NCBI GenBank assembly: GCA_023144005.1 | Contig: JAGLGN010000022.1 | Location: 1 to 64,000 of the forward strand | DNA from: a bacterium | GTDB taxonomy: Bacteria; AUK180 | DNA length: 64,000 nucleotides | Reading direction: 5' to 3' | Shown: piece by piece, positions 35,154-43,648 of the stretch | How positions within the stretch are numbered: position 1 is the first letter of the stretch | How the letters are laid out: the number at the start of each line of letters is the position of its first letter | Notes under the pieces: generated by a model | Database searches by the model: none | Told to the model about the DNA's origin: nothing | What the model saw: the letters and a program-made list of their open reading frames with translations, nothing else | Position numbers and translations under genes: made by a program

Positions 35154-36125
35154 TTAAAATCGCAATGTTTCCTTATTGTATTTTATTACATCGTCAATTA
35201 TATTGTCGAGAGAAAGAGTTGGTGACCAACCTGTGAACTTTTTGATCTTGTCTATATTTGGTACCCTTCTTTTCATATCCTCAAAATTCTTTCCCATTAC
35301 TTCGTCATACGAATGCCGTATTATTTGGGAACTTGAGTCGGCTTTGCGCATCACAGCTTCAGCTAAAGCATTTATTGACACCTCTTGAGGATTTCCGATA
35401 TTAAAGATCTCGCCCAAACACTTCTCATTGGTCATTAGCGGTAAAAGAGCATTAATGACATCGTAAATATGGGTGAAACATCTCGTCTGATCTCCGCTTC
35501 CATACACAGTTAACGGTTTTTCCAGTAATGCTTGCTTTACAAATCGAGGGACAACCATGCCGTAATCACCTACCTGGCCTGGACCGGTTGTATTGAATAA
35601 TCGAAAGATTACAACCGGTAGCTTTTTTTCATGATAATACGCTAAAGCCAGAAACTCATCCAAGGCTTTTGTATTTGAATAGCTCCAACGGCTGATCGTG
35701 GTACTCCCTAATATTCTGTCATCATTTTCACTCAGAGTGTCATTGCCGTTTTTTCCGTATACTTCAGAAGTTGATGCAAGAATTACCTTTTTTTTGTATT
35801 TGTGGGAAAGTTTCAATACATTCTCTGTTCCTTGTACATTAATTTCGATAGATTTCAGTGGGTTATTGATAATGTATTCAACTCCAACTGCAGCAGCGAG
35901 GTGGAAAACAAGGTCGACAGGTTTTATAACCTTTTCTAAAATATCGATATCTAAAATGGAACCGAGTTCAAAATGAAAGTGTTTATTCTCCTTGAAATCC
36001 TTAATATTTTCCATTGATCCGGTTGAAAGGTCATCTATAACTGTTACTACATGTTTCTCTTTCAATAATCTTCTGGTAAGGTTGGACCCAATAAATCCGG
36101 CCCCTCCTGTAATCAAAATTTTCAT
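35154..36125 (-). CDS. NAD-dependent sugar epimerase/dehydratase (extended SDR)
   Basis: The 323-residue protein has MKILITGGAGFIGSN (NAD loop), the STSEVYGKN active-site strand and catalytic WSYSNTK (Tyr-x3-Lys). The combination of GSTTISRWSYSNTKALDEF, FNTTGPGQVGDYGMVVPRF and NFEDMKRRVPNIDKI is typical of a UDP-sugar epimerase/UDP-glucuronate decarboxylase-like group, so the exact reaction is not settled. AGGAGG precedes the ATG and a good promoter lies upstream. It is co-transcribed with the flippase-like gene. Confidence 0.82.
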   Translation of the reverse strand: MKILITGGAGFIGSNLTRRLLKEKHVVTVIDDLSTGSMENIKDFKENKHFHFELGSILDIDILEKVIKPVDLVFHLAAAVGVEYIINNPLKSIEINVQGTENVLKLSHKYKKKVILASTSEVYGKNGNDTLSENDDRILGSTTISRWSYSNTKALDEFLALAYYHEKKLPVVIFRLFNTTGPGQVGDYGMVVPRFVKQALLEKPLTVYGSGDQTRCFTHIYDVINALLPLMTNEKCLGEIFNIGNPQEVSINALAEAVMRKADSSSQIIRHSYDEVMGKNFEDMKRRVPNIDKIKKFTGWSPTLSLDNIIDDVIKYNKETLRF

Positions 36126-36418
36126 ATTACCTCCTATGAAAAAAGCAAATTTCTTTACATTATAGCATAAAACCTTGGATTTTCAATTTGAGAAATAAGA
36201 AAATGGATTTCACATTAACTCTGAAGGGAAAGGTTGTAGATAAATACCGTTATACTTTCAGATCAAACAACTTAGAGATTGGATGAATATGATCTCTCGT
36301 TTGCCAAGTTTGAATTCTGGAAAACCTGAAAATTCTAAAAGTTACTCAATATTGAACCGTTTTAAACTCTGAATATGTAATTTCTATTGTAGTAATATAC
36401 AGTCAGGTATGTGTGAAC
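36126..36418. other. intergenic region with the epimerase promoter
   Basis: No gene is supported in these 293 nt. The left end carries the minus-strand promoter at 36159-36186; the rest is AT-rich without visible structure. Confidence 0.4.
36159..36186 (-). promoter_or_regulatory. promoter of the epimerase operon
   Basis: Minus strand: TTGAAA (36186-36181), 16 bp spacer ending TGc, TATAAT (36164-36159), followed by a leader with AGGAGG (36134-36129). This is a leadered promoter. Confidence 0.7.
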
Positions 36419-37126
36419 TTAATCCACATGAACGATAAAAGAGTTGCCCTGCCAATTGAATTTTTGATATTGCGATACCTTTATCTGAGGATTATTTCCA
36501 AGCCATTCTTTAAAGGCTTTCTGCTCGCCTTTTTCAGGATCCCCACGGAAACAGAACCAATCATCAAAAATTATCAAAGTTCCATTCTGCAGATAATTGG
36601 TAATGAAATTCAAAACGGGGACAGCTGATTCATATAGATCACTATCTATCCATATAACGGAAGCTTTTTCAAGAGGTAGTTTCTTCATGGTATTTTCGTT
36701 TAATACTTTATCGAACCATCCTGTCGTTATATGCACTTTATTCTTATCTACTCCAAGTCCGTAAATATTGTTTGTGAAATTCCTTAAATCACATGAATAC
36801 TCGTTCTTCTCAAAGTGTTTGAATCCGGCTGCATCAATGCCTGCGATTTCAGGAAGCCCGGAAAAGGAATCAAAAGCATAGAAATGCATAGAGTCCAGAT
36901 TAAAAGCTTGTGCAAGATGATATGCCCCGGCAAATGTTTTTCCCTTATATACACCAAATTCTAAATAGTCGCCCTTTAGTTTTGATGCTGAAACAAATTG
37001 CATTGCAAACCTAAGCATATGCTCTCTTTGGAAATAAGAATTCATGTTCAGTACAAGAGAACGAGATTTCGAAAATCTTATCTTCATCAAGGGTGCTAAT
37101 ATGAATCTCAATAGTTTAATGTTCAT
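36419..37126 (-). CDS. TylF/MycF-like methyltransferase
   Basis: The 235-residue protein resembles macrocin-type sugar O-methyltransferases: KGDYLEFGVYKGKTFAGA (SAM site), FYAFDSFSGLPE, WIDSDLYESAVPVLNFI and IIFDDWFCFRGDPEKGEQKA. The two aspartates of LIIFDDW and the aspartate in DSDLYES would bind the metal. It likely methylates a sugar hydroxyl of the surface glycan. AAGGAG precedes the ATG and it has its own promoter. Confidence 0.8.
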   Translation of the reverse strand: MNIKLLRFILAPLMKIRFSKSRSLVLNMNSYFQREHMLRFAMQFVSASKLKGDYLEFGVYKGKTFAGAYHLAQAFNLDSMHFYAFDSFSGLPEIAGIDAAGFKHFEKNEYSCDLRNFTNNIYGLGVDKNKVHITTGWFDKVLNENTMKKLPLEKASVIWIDSDLYESAVPVLNFITNYLQNGTLIIFDDWFCFRGDPEKGEQKAFKEWLGNNPQIKVSQYQKFNWQGNSFIVHVD

Positions 37127-37142
37127 TTGTCTCCTTGCTTGG

Positions 37143-37172
37143 ATTATACCAGAATTAAGTAATTGATGTCAA
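37143..37172 (-). promoter_or_regulatory. promoter of the TylF-like gene
   Basis: Minus strand: TTGACA (37172-37167), 18 bp spacer with TGg, TATAAT (37148-37143), then a leader with AAGGAG. It stands back to back with the plus-strand promoter at 37182-37210; only 9 nt separate the two -35 boxes. Confidence 0.6.
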
Positions 37173-37181
37173 GCGGAAATA

Positions 37182-37210
37182 TTGGAATACGCATCAGTTT
37201 TTGCTATAAT
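37182..37210 (+). promoter_or_regulatory. leaderless-type promoter
   Basis: TTGGAA (37182-37187), 17 bp spacer ending TGc, TATAAT (37205-37210), then 5 nt to the ATG at 37216. Confidence 0.65.
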
Positions 37211-37215
37211 GACAT

Positions 37216-38025
37216 ATGTTTAATAAAGAGTACAAGGTCGAAAAAGATGACTTCGGCGATATCTATGTTTTTTCAGAAATTTCCGAGCATGCGAATCTAA
37301 TCGAACTTGATTGGAGAGAAAAACTACAGTTTGATTCCGATGCCAGGTACGATGCTCCTGAGAAATGGCAGAAGATATATTCCGATGGCCGATTTGGAAC
37401 TCCCGATAAGATAAGAAAAATATTTAAGATCAAAGGTAAGGTTCTTGATCTGGGTACAGGCTCCGGCTGGCTTGCGGCATATATTTCGAAATATGAAGAG
37501 GTGGATGAGGTTTATGCTCTTGATTTTTCAACGCTCACATTAAAAGAAAATTTTCCTCGGATCGCAAATTGGATCGGTTGCGATAAAGACAAGATAAAGC
37601 GCATCGTCGCTGATTTTCATCTACTCCCGTTCAAAGACAATTCTCTGGATGTCGTACTCTGTGATGCGGCTCTTCATCATTCGGATAATCCTGTAGCCCT
37701 CTTGAAAGAGATAAAGCGAATCTTGAAAAAAGGCGGCTCGTTCGCGGCCACTTCTGAACCGATCGCATCGAAATGGCGTGAAAAGAGCCAGAAAAAACAT
37801 TTCGGCGCCGAAGAGAAAAAGCTTGGTATCACTGAAAATATCTATTCAATGAAAGAATGGAAGGAAATGTTTTCACAAGCCGGGATCGGGCTTGAGGTTA
37901 AACCGTATTTCTTCACAGAAAATACAAAAGGTGTAATAAATTTTCTGAAAAATTACACTCCGCTCAGAATGTTCAATGGCCTATTATTCTCTAATTATAT
38001 AATGTATTTCAGAAAAGAACAATAG
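37216..38025 (+). CDS. class I SAM-dependent methyltransferase
   Basis: The 269-residue protein has the SAM-binding VLDLGTGSGWLAAYI (about 76-90), an acidic VYALDFS after beta-2, VVLCDAALHHSDNP and LLKEIKRILKKGG, the usual methyltransferase-11 pattern. The first 60 residues form an extra acidic N-terminal part. Substrate unknown. The start codon lies 5 nt after TATAAT, so the mRNA is probably leaderless. Confidence 0.8.
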   Translation: MFNKEYKVEKDDFGDIYVFSEISEHANLIELDWREKLQFDSDARYDAPEKWQKIYSDGRFGTPDKIRKIFKIKGKVLDLGTGSGWLAAYISKYEEVDEVYALDFSTLTLKENFPRIANWIGCDKDKIKRIVADFHLLPFKDNSLDVVLCDAALHHSDNPVALLKEIKRILKKGGSFAATSEPIASKWREKSQKKHFGAEEKKLGITENIYSMKEWKEMFSQAGIGLEVKPYFFTENTKGVINFLKNYTPLRMFNGLLFSNYIMYFRKEQ

Positions 38026-38080
38026 AGTCTTTGAGAGGATTTCAATTCACGAGCATTGCTTTTCAACCGTAATCCCAACT

Positions 38081-38109
38081 TTGAAAATTATTGTTCTTAA
38101 TGATACAAT
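38081..38109 (+). promoter_or_regulatory. promoter of the 38.1-42.2 kb glycosyltransferase operon
   Basis: TTGAAA (38081-38086), 17 bp spacer, TACAAT (38104-38109). The expected start is near 38116, giving a 26-nt leader with AAAGGTAGG before the ATG. Confidence 0.55.
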
Positions 38110-38141
38110 ACGGTTGATGTAATATAAAGGTAGGAATATTT

Positions 38142-38897
38142 ATGAAAATGGGAATATCGGTTGTGATTCCTGTGAAAAATGAACACGGGCATTTGAAAGA
38201 ACTTCTTCCAGAGCTTTTGACCTGGGTCGACGAGATCCTTATTATGGACGACTTCTCCACCGACGATACTGAAATACTTATTAAGAATTTTGCGCCAAAA
38301 GTAAAACACTTTCCAAGTACGCCTTGGAATATGAACGAGTCATTGAACAAGGGCTTTTCTAACTGCAGCAATAGCTGGATCCTACATCTTGACGCGGACG
38401 AGAGGATCCCGGATCCATTAAAAGAAGAGATATTAGAAGTAGTTGAGACCAACCCTCGTGGACTGAATGGGTATGAATTGCCCCGCATTGGGTATATTGG
38501 GAGCAAGGAGATAAAAAGTTGTGGGTGGTATCCGGATTATGCATTAAGGTTATTTATCAATGGCAAAGCACATCATCCTCAATTAGTACATGTTCCACTG
38601 CAACTTGACGGAGAGGCGGGTAAATTGAAAAACGCGATGCTTCATTATTCCTACAGAGACATGGAGCACTTCATCTTAAAATTCAACCTGTATTCAACCT
38701 GGCTGGCTAAACACATGCTTGCAGGAGAGTATTCTCGCTCAAGTATTATTATTAAAATATTTCTCAAATTTCCCTATAAATATTTCATTCAGAAAGGCTT
38801 TACAGATGGAATACATGGTTTTCTGATCTCTCTTTTTGATTCGCTTTATTACTTGGTAGGATATTTAAAATTCTTGGAAATGAGGAGAAGAAAATAA
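38142..38897 (+). CDS. GT2 glycosyltransferase, WaaE/KdtX-like
   Basis: The 251-residue protein has ISVVIPVKNEHGHL, ILIMDDFSTDDT, WILHLDADERIPDPL and GWYPDYALRLF, the set seen in WaaE/KdtX-type enzymes that add hexoses to lipopolysaccharide core or surface glycans. A C-terminal hydrophobic stretch (about 225-243) may associate with the membrane. It is first in an operon of four glycosyltransferases; its stop codon overlaps the ATA start proposed for the next gene. Confidence 0.82.
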   Translation: MKMGISVVIPVKNEHGHLKELLPELLTWVDEILIMDDFSTDDTEILIKNFAPKVKHFPSTPWNMNESLNKGFSNCSNSWILHLDADERIPDPLKEEILEVVETNPRGLNGYELPRIGYIGSKEIKSCGWYPDYALRLFINGKAHHPQLVHVPLQLDGEAGKLKNAMLHYSYRDMEHFILKFNLYSTWLAKHMLAGEYSRSSIIIKIFLKFPYKYFIQKGFTDGIHGFLISLFDSLYYLVGYLKFLEMRRRK

Positions 38898-40003
38898 ACA
38901 AAAAAAGAGTTCTGTATGTATCTTCTCTCTCTCAAATGGGCGGTGCTGAACTTTCCCTTTCCGATCTCATCAAAGGCTTTTCTGTAAAAAGCGATTATGA
39001 GATACTGGTTGTATTGCCGCAATCGGGAGAACTCTCAAAGCGAATATCTGAATTTTCTGTGGAAGTAAATCATCTTTCGTCAGGACTTCGGCCTGGGAGG
39101 TTGGAGAAATTCTTCTTCTTTCCCTTGCGGCTGTTTTCTATTATAAAAAAGTTTAACCCTGATATCATACATTTGAATACTAAAGGGGCGATCAAATATC
39201 TGCTTCTTTCGAGAATCTTCCTGAAATTTAAATGGATTCAGCATATTAGAGGAAATCTCATAAAGAAGGATGCAAGGCTTTTTCATCAGACAGTGATCGG
39301 CCTTTCCGATATCAGGATCGCCATCTCTAAGAGTGTTAGGAGATCATACAACAGAGAGAATGACAGGAATTTCCATGTTCTGTACAATGCGTTTGATTTT
39401 TCAACCTTTTCTCAGAAATTGAACGAAAATGGGGAGCAAATCTTTAGAAAGGAGGTTGGAATTCCACATACTCACCGTGTTATTTTGAGCGTAGGGAGGA
39501 TCAGCCCTATTAAGAGACAGCACCTTCTCGTAGCAGCGGCAAAGGAGTTGTCCTCAGAACCTATCACATTTGTGATCTGTGGTGATGTGGCCTTTGACAA
39601 TCCCTACGAAAAGAATTATGGAAAGGAATTAAGGCGCATAGCTAAACCTCTAAAAAATATTATTTTTACCGGGTGGCAAAGCGAATTGTACAAATATTAT
39701 TCTATTGCTGATCTCTTGGTACACACTGCTTATACCGAGGCCTTTGGCAGGGTTTTCATTGAAGCTGCTTATTACGGCGTTCCTGTGATCGCCACCAACA
39801 GAGGTGCAATGGCCGAGATCATAAACGGATGGGCATTGGGACGACTCTTTAGCGAAGATCCCTCTAACCTTTCCGAGAGTATCACATCTGCTCTAAACGA
39901 TCCTCCAGATGCTGCCGTGCTTCAAAATAGAAAAAAGCAAATAATGTTAGATTTTACCATAGATAACTTGCTTCAGGATTTGGATGAGTTTTACAAAAAC
40001 TGA
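38894..40003 (+). CDS. GT4 glycosyltransferase, probable ATA start codon
   Basis: From the first usual start (ATG 38936) the protein would begin MGGAELSLSDL and lack beta-strand 1 of the Rossmann fold. The frame continues upstream, encoding NKKRVLYVSSLSQ, exactly that strand. The only plausible start there is ATA at 38894, 6 nt after GAGGAG and overlapping the previous stop codon as ATAA, as ATGA does elsewhere in the window. The donor half has VILSVGRISPIKRQHLL, FVICGD and HTAYTEAFGRVFIEAAYYG. A damaged ATG with re-initiation at 38936 is the alternative. Confidence 0.78.
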   Translation: MNKKRVLYVSSLSQMGGAELSLSDLIKGFSVKSDYEILVVLPQSGELSKRISEFSVEVNHLSSGLRPGRLEKFFFFPLRLFSIIKKFNPDIIHLNTKGAIKYLLLSRIFLKFKWIQHIRGNLIKKDARLFHQTVIGLSDIRIAISKSVRRSYNRENDRNFHVLYNAFDFSTFSQKLNENGEQIFRKEVGIPHTHRVILSVGRISPIKRQHLLVAAAKELSSEPITFVICGDVAFDNPYEKNYGKELRRIAKPLKNIIFTGWQSELYKYYSIADLLVHTAYTEAFGRVFIEAAYYGVPVIATNRGAMAEIINGWALGRLFSEDPSNLSESITSALNDPPDAAVLQNRKKQIMLDFTIDNLLQDLDEFYKN

Positions 40004-41135
40004 GAAAAAAATTAACTTGCTTTTATTGGAGCAGTACTCCTCTATCGGAGGTGCCGAGATAGTTGCTTTGAATTTGCTGGAAGCACTTCACTCCCAAATA
40101 GATATGCATTGTATTCTCCCTAAGGAAGGTAAGTTGTCTCAAGTTCTTTCGGAGAAAGGATGTCAAGTTGCTTATTATGAAATTCCACCTATCAGATCTG
40201 CAATAAACGAGAGGCGCAAAGCTCTTTCTTATATAGAAAAATATATCGAGGAGTTCAAGATAGATCTTATATATACTCCGATGATACGCTGTGGGTATTA
40301 CGGCTCGATCATCTCGAAAAGAAAGAAAATACCGTTCGTATGGCAATTAAATGAGATCATTTCGCCACTGAAGGTCTTTTATCTGAATCGTTATTTGCAT
40401 GGGAGACATACCTATCCTATTGCTGTATCGAGTGAGGTTCGGCGTCGCTTTGGAGAAGATATCCCTGTAATTGAGAACCCGATATTCCAGAAAATTCAAT
40501 ATAAAAGCGCGAAAAATCCTGAAAAGATGGGTTTTATAGGGCGAATAGTACCTCAAAAAGGGCTGCATCTCGCTCTTTTGGTATTTTCTAGAATTGTGAG
40601 GGATATGCCTTCCGCAGAATTCCTAATTTATGGTGAAGAGGAAAATGTAGGCGGTCTTCACATAAGAAAGATAAAAAAGGCAGCCCGGGAATGCGGGTTT
40701 AAAATATCTTTCACCTCTTATCGCGACCTGCTGGATGCATTGATAATCAGAGAGGCTTTATCTGATGAGGTAAGATTCCAAGGGTATTCAGAGAACCTTA
40801 ATGAGGCAGTTGCTGAAATAGGGACTCTCTTCGTACCTTCCTGGAATTCTCCCGGGGAAGCATTTGGCCTCACCGCTGCCGAGGGAATGAAGTCAGGTGC
40901 TCTTGTAATTTCTTCTCGATCTGGCAATTTGAAGAATCTGATAGTCCACGGGGCAACAGGCTTGTTCTCGGATTTTAAGGATCTGGACAGAACCGCTTCG
41001 AATATACTGGATGTTCTGACAGACAGTAAGCGATTCAGGGAGATATCAAAAAATGCGGCGATCTATGCAGAGAGATTTGATATCGATCTTTTCGATAAAA
41101 CCGTGAGGAAGTTTATAAATGGCATCTTTGAATAA
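39984..41135 (+). CDS. GT4 glycosyltransferase
   Basis: A 383-residue GT-B enzyme beginning near INLLLLEQYSSIGGAEIVAL, the glycine loop region. The donor half has MGFIGRIVPQKGLHLAL, FLIYGEEE and WNSPGEAFGLTAAEGMKSG with the E-x7-E element. It overlaps the preceding gene by 20 nt and has AGGA before its ATG. Specificity cannot be read from the sequence. Confidence 0.85.
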   Translation: MSFTKTEKKINLLLLEQYSSIGGAEIVALNLLEALHSQIDMHCILPKEGKLSQVLSEKGCQVAYYEIPPIRSAINERRKALSYIEKYIEEFKIDLIYTPMIRCGYYGSIISKRKKIPFVWQLNEIISPLKVFYLNRYLHGRHTYPIAVSSEVRRRFGEDIPVIENPIFQKIQYKSAKNPEKMGFIGRIVPQKGLHLALLVFSRIVRDMPSAEFLIYGEEENVGGLHIRKIKKAARECGFKISFTSYRDLLDALIIREALSDEVRFQGYSENLNEAVAEIGTLFVPSWNSPGEAFGLTAAEGMKSGALVISSRSGNLKNLIVHGATGLFSDFKDLDRTASNILDVLTDSKRFREISKNAAIYAERFDIDLFDKTVRKFINGIFE

Positions 41136-42213
41136 GATATTGATTATCTCTACCGACCTGCCGCCTATTATCGGAGGGATCACAAAATATGTGGAGAATA
41201 TTGCACTTGCCCTAAGGGATGAGTATGATATTGATTTTCTGGGTATCCCCCTTGACGGCAATAACATTGATCCGGTCTTCATGCAAAGGGATGTAAATAT
41301 CATCAAATTACACAAGAATAAGCTCTTTGAGGTATTCCAGATGCACTCCTGTTTTAAGAAACTTGCACTGGAGAAGTACCATAGAATAATTCTGGCAAAT
41401 ACCCTGCCGGATTTATTTATTGTTAACCCTTTGTTAAAGAGATATAAAGAGAAAGTATATTTTTTACACTATAACAATAAACAGTTATTGGGAAGAAAGA
41501 AGAGTTTTCGGCATGCCATTAGGGATTTTCATAATATTTGCATTTCTGATTGGTTAACCTCGGAATTCAGAGATCGCGGCATCTCCAATGTTGAAACACT
41601 TTATCCAATGTTGGATACCAAGGAATTTCTAGCCATCAAACCAAAGGCAATTAAAGAATTGACTAAACTCACAGGTTTTAAGCTTCTCACGGTTTCCAGA
41701 ATAGTTCCGCATAAAGGCCACCGTGATGTTATTTCTGCTCTTGAATCACTAGATATAGCCGTAGAGTTTATAATCGCGGGGTCCGGCTCCTATCTAAACG
41801 AATTGAAAAGCTTTGCTGCGGGAAGTCCTATCTCTGAAAGGATACACTTTACTGGAAGAGTGGATGCGAACGAGCTTGTCTGGCTCTATGGTAATTGCGA
41901 CCTTTTTATAATGACCTCCAGGAATATGCCTGCAAATATTGAAGGCTTCGGGTATTCTTTCATTGAGGCGAATCTCCATAAGAAAGCCGTAATAGGGACT
42001 GATGTCGGTGGTATCCCCTCGGCTGTAAAGGATGGAGTTTCTGGGATTCTTCTACCAGAGGGAAATATAGAGAGATTGGCTGATACTATAAGGCAGTTAT
42101 ATCTTGATGCAGATCTTCGACATCAGCTTGGCCTGCAGGGATATGAGAGAGCTTGTAAGAAGTTTGACATACATTCAGGTCACAGCACAGTAAGACAGGT
42201 ATTTGGCTTGTAA
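41119..42213 (+). CDS. GT4 glycosyltransferase
   Basis: A 364-residue GT-B enzyme starting MASLNKILIISTDLPPIIGG. The donor half has LLTVSRIVPHKGHRDVI, FIIAGSGSYLNEL, NIEGFGYSFIEANLH (E-x7-E variant) and VIGTDVGGIPSAVKDG. It overlaps the previous glycosyltransferase by 17 nt. Directly after its stop codon lies a short copy of the dispersed repeat seen at 62.5 kb, followed by a truncated glycosyltransferase. Confidence 0.85.
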   Translation: MASLNKILIISTDLPPIIGGITKYVENIALALRDEYDIDFLGIPLDGNNIDPVFMQRDVNIIKLHKNKLFEVFQMHSCFKKLALEKYHRIILANTLPDLFIVNPLLKRYKEKVYFLHYNNKQLLGRKKSFRHAIRDFHNICISDWLTSEFRDRGISNVETLYPMLDTKEFLAIKPKAIKELTKLTGFKLLTVSRIVPHKGHRDVISALESLDIAVEFIIAGSGSYLNELKSFAAGSPISERIHFTGRVDANELVWLYGNCDLFIMTSRNMPANIEGFGYSFIEANLHKKAVIGTDVGGIPSAVKDGVSGILLPEGNIERLADTIRQLYLDADLRHQLGLQGYERACKKFDIHSGHSTVRQVFGL

Positions 42214-42245
42214 GTGTGTTCTGATCCATAAATACGATGACAGTG
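42214..42245 (+). repeat. partial copy of the 62.5 kb dispersed repeat
   Basis: The segment after the stop codon reads TCTGATCCATAAATACG and continues TGACA-TGG-like; it matches TCTGATCCATAAAGACG of the second repeat unit at about 62641-62657 at all but one base. It sits exactly between an intact and a truncated glycosyltransferase. Confidence 0.45.
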
Positions 42246-42524
42246 GAATGTTTAGATTTGAGGCAATTCCAACGAACAATGAGCGCAGGGCGAATAGTTT
42301 TTTCTTCCGATACCGGGGCGTTCAGGAATTATTTAGAAAATGGTGTAAATGGTTATCGAATAGATTTTAGCAAAAAGAACTCCTTACTGAAGCTGATTGA
42401 GAAGTTAAATAGTGATCGAGCATTGATCGATGTGATAAGAAAAAGAGGATTTGAATTTTCAAAGAAATTTTCTGAGTCTGATTTTGATGAAAATATTTGT
42501 AATTACTTCAAGACCTTCTTTTGA
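42237..42524 (+). pseudogene. C-terminal fragment of a GT4 glycosyltransferase
   Basis: The 95-residue frame contains TMSAGRIVFSSDTGAFRNYL, the final GT4 segment that follows E-x7-E, and a closing helix pair. Nothing of the N-terminal domain or most of the donor domain remains. No ribosome site is seen at ATG 42237, which lies at the end of the repeat copy. It is best read as the tail of a gene cut by a rearrangement. Confidence 0.7.
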
Positions 42525-42629
42525 TATTTGAAAAACGATTCGATGGACAATAGCAAATTTCTATTTTGACCATTGCATATTGTTCCACCGTGTGACCTTT
42601 TTGTGGAAAGGTAAGTATAGGTTTTGGGT

Positions 42630-43457
42630 TTAATTACTTAGTTCGAATATATGCTGCTTACAGATATCATCACCACAATCTAAATATTTGGAACCCAGAT
42701 AATGATTTAACAAGGTGAAGCCGGATTCCTTTATAACCTTCAAAACATAATCCAATTTTCTATAGTACATAGGGATGTAAATTCTTCTGTACAGAATATT
42801 GGATTCAACTCTCTTATTAGCTAATTCATTAATGCTTGGAGAGCTGAAAATGGGAATGTGACAAATAACTTTTCCTCCGGGCTTCAGAATCCTCTTGAAT
42901 TCCCTAAGAAATTTTTCAAACTGGAGGTCGTTAAGATGTTGAAAAACTGCGAAAGTATATATCAGGTCAAATCGATTGTCTTGAAATTTCGAAAGTCCAT
43001 TCATCTTCCCAAGGACATACTTGATATTCTTCCCAGAATTGAGTATTTCTGCACATTTGATAACACCTATTGAAATATCTGTTCCTATAACAGATTTAGC
43101 ATACTTTGCAACGGCACATGAAAGATATCCGGGACCACATCCAAAGTCAAGAACATCCATGTCCTTATTTACGAAGGGCTTTACGAGTTTTTCTGAGATT
43201 TTATGGCGGGACTCTTTATTCCGGTAATGTTCTTGATTTAGTAAATAGCTTCCTACCTTTTGCCCGGATAATATGCGATCTTTATCAAGATAAATAAAGT
43301 AGTGGGGGCTAATTCCAAGAAGTTGCAATGCGAGTTTGTGGCGAAATTTAGCTGGCGTTAAGTTCAGAAGCAAAGGTATCACGGGGTTGCCCAAAAAATT
43401 TTGTCCGCTTACTCCGCCCAATATGAATCTTAGAAATGTTCTGGTTAAATTTACCAT
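42630..43457 (-). CDS. class I SAM-dependent methyltransferase
   Basis: The 275-residue protein has DVLDFGCGPGYLSCAV as SAM loop, VIGTDISIGVI, LIYTFAVFQHLNDLQFE and LKPGGKVICHIP, a methyltransferase-11 pattern. The first 90 residues are basic and partly hydrophobic. It is a single minus-strand gene between two glycosyltransferase operons. Its ATG lies 5 nt after a TACAAT box, so the transcript is probably leaderless. Confidence 0.78.
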   Translation of the reverse strand: MVNLTRTFLRFILGGVSGQNFLGNPVIPLLLNLTPAKFRHKLALQLLGISPHYFIYLDKDRILSGQKVGSYLLNQEHYRNKESRHKISEKLVKPFVNKDMDVLDFGCGPGYLSCAVAKYAKSVIGTDISIGVIKCAEILNSGKNIKYVLGKMNGLSKFQDNRFDLIYTFAVFQHLNDLQFEKFLREFKRILKPGGKVICHIPIFSSPSINELANKRVESNILYRRIYIPMYYRKLDYVLKVIKESGFTLLNHYLGSKYLDCGDDICKQHIFELSN

Positions 43458-43462
43458 GCGCT

Positions 43463-43491
43463 ATTGTATCACGGTATGACATTTTAATCAA
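43463..43491 (-). promoter_or_regulatory. leaderless-type promoter
   Basis: Minus strand: TTGATT (43491-43486), 17 bp spacer with TGa, TACAAT (43468-43463), then 5 nt to the ATG at 43457. Confidence 0.55.
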
Positions 43492-43648
43492 TAACAATTT
43501 ATCAGGGGAAATATATAATGATTTGCATATAAATTCATTGAAACAGATAAATATGTGAGGTAAGATTTCGAATTACTTGTCTTTGCGGTGGATTCCTGAC
43601 ATTACAAAGATTGCTCGTAGTATTGGTTTTTTCATATAATATGTTACA

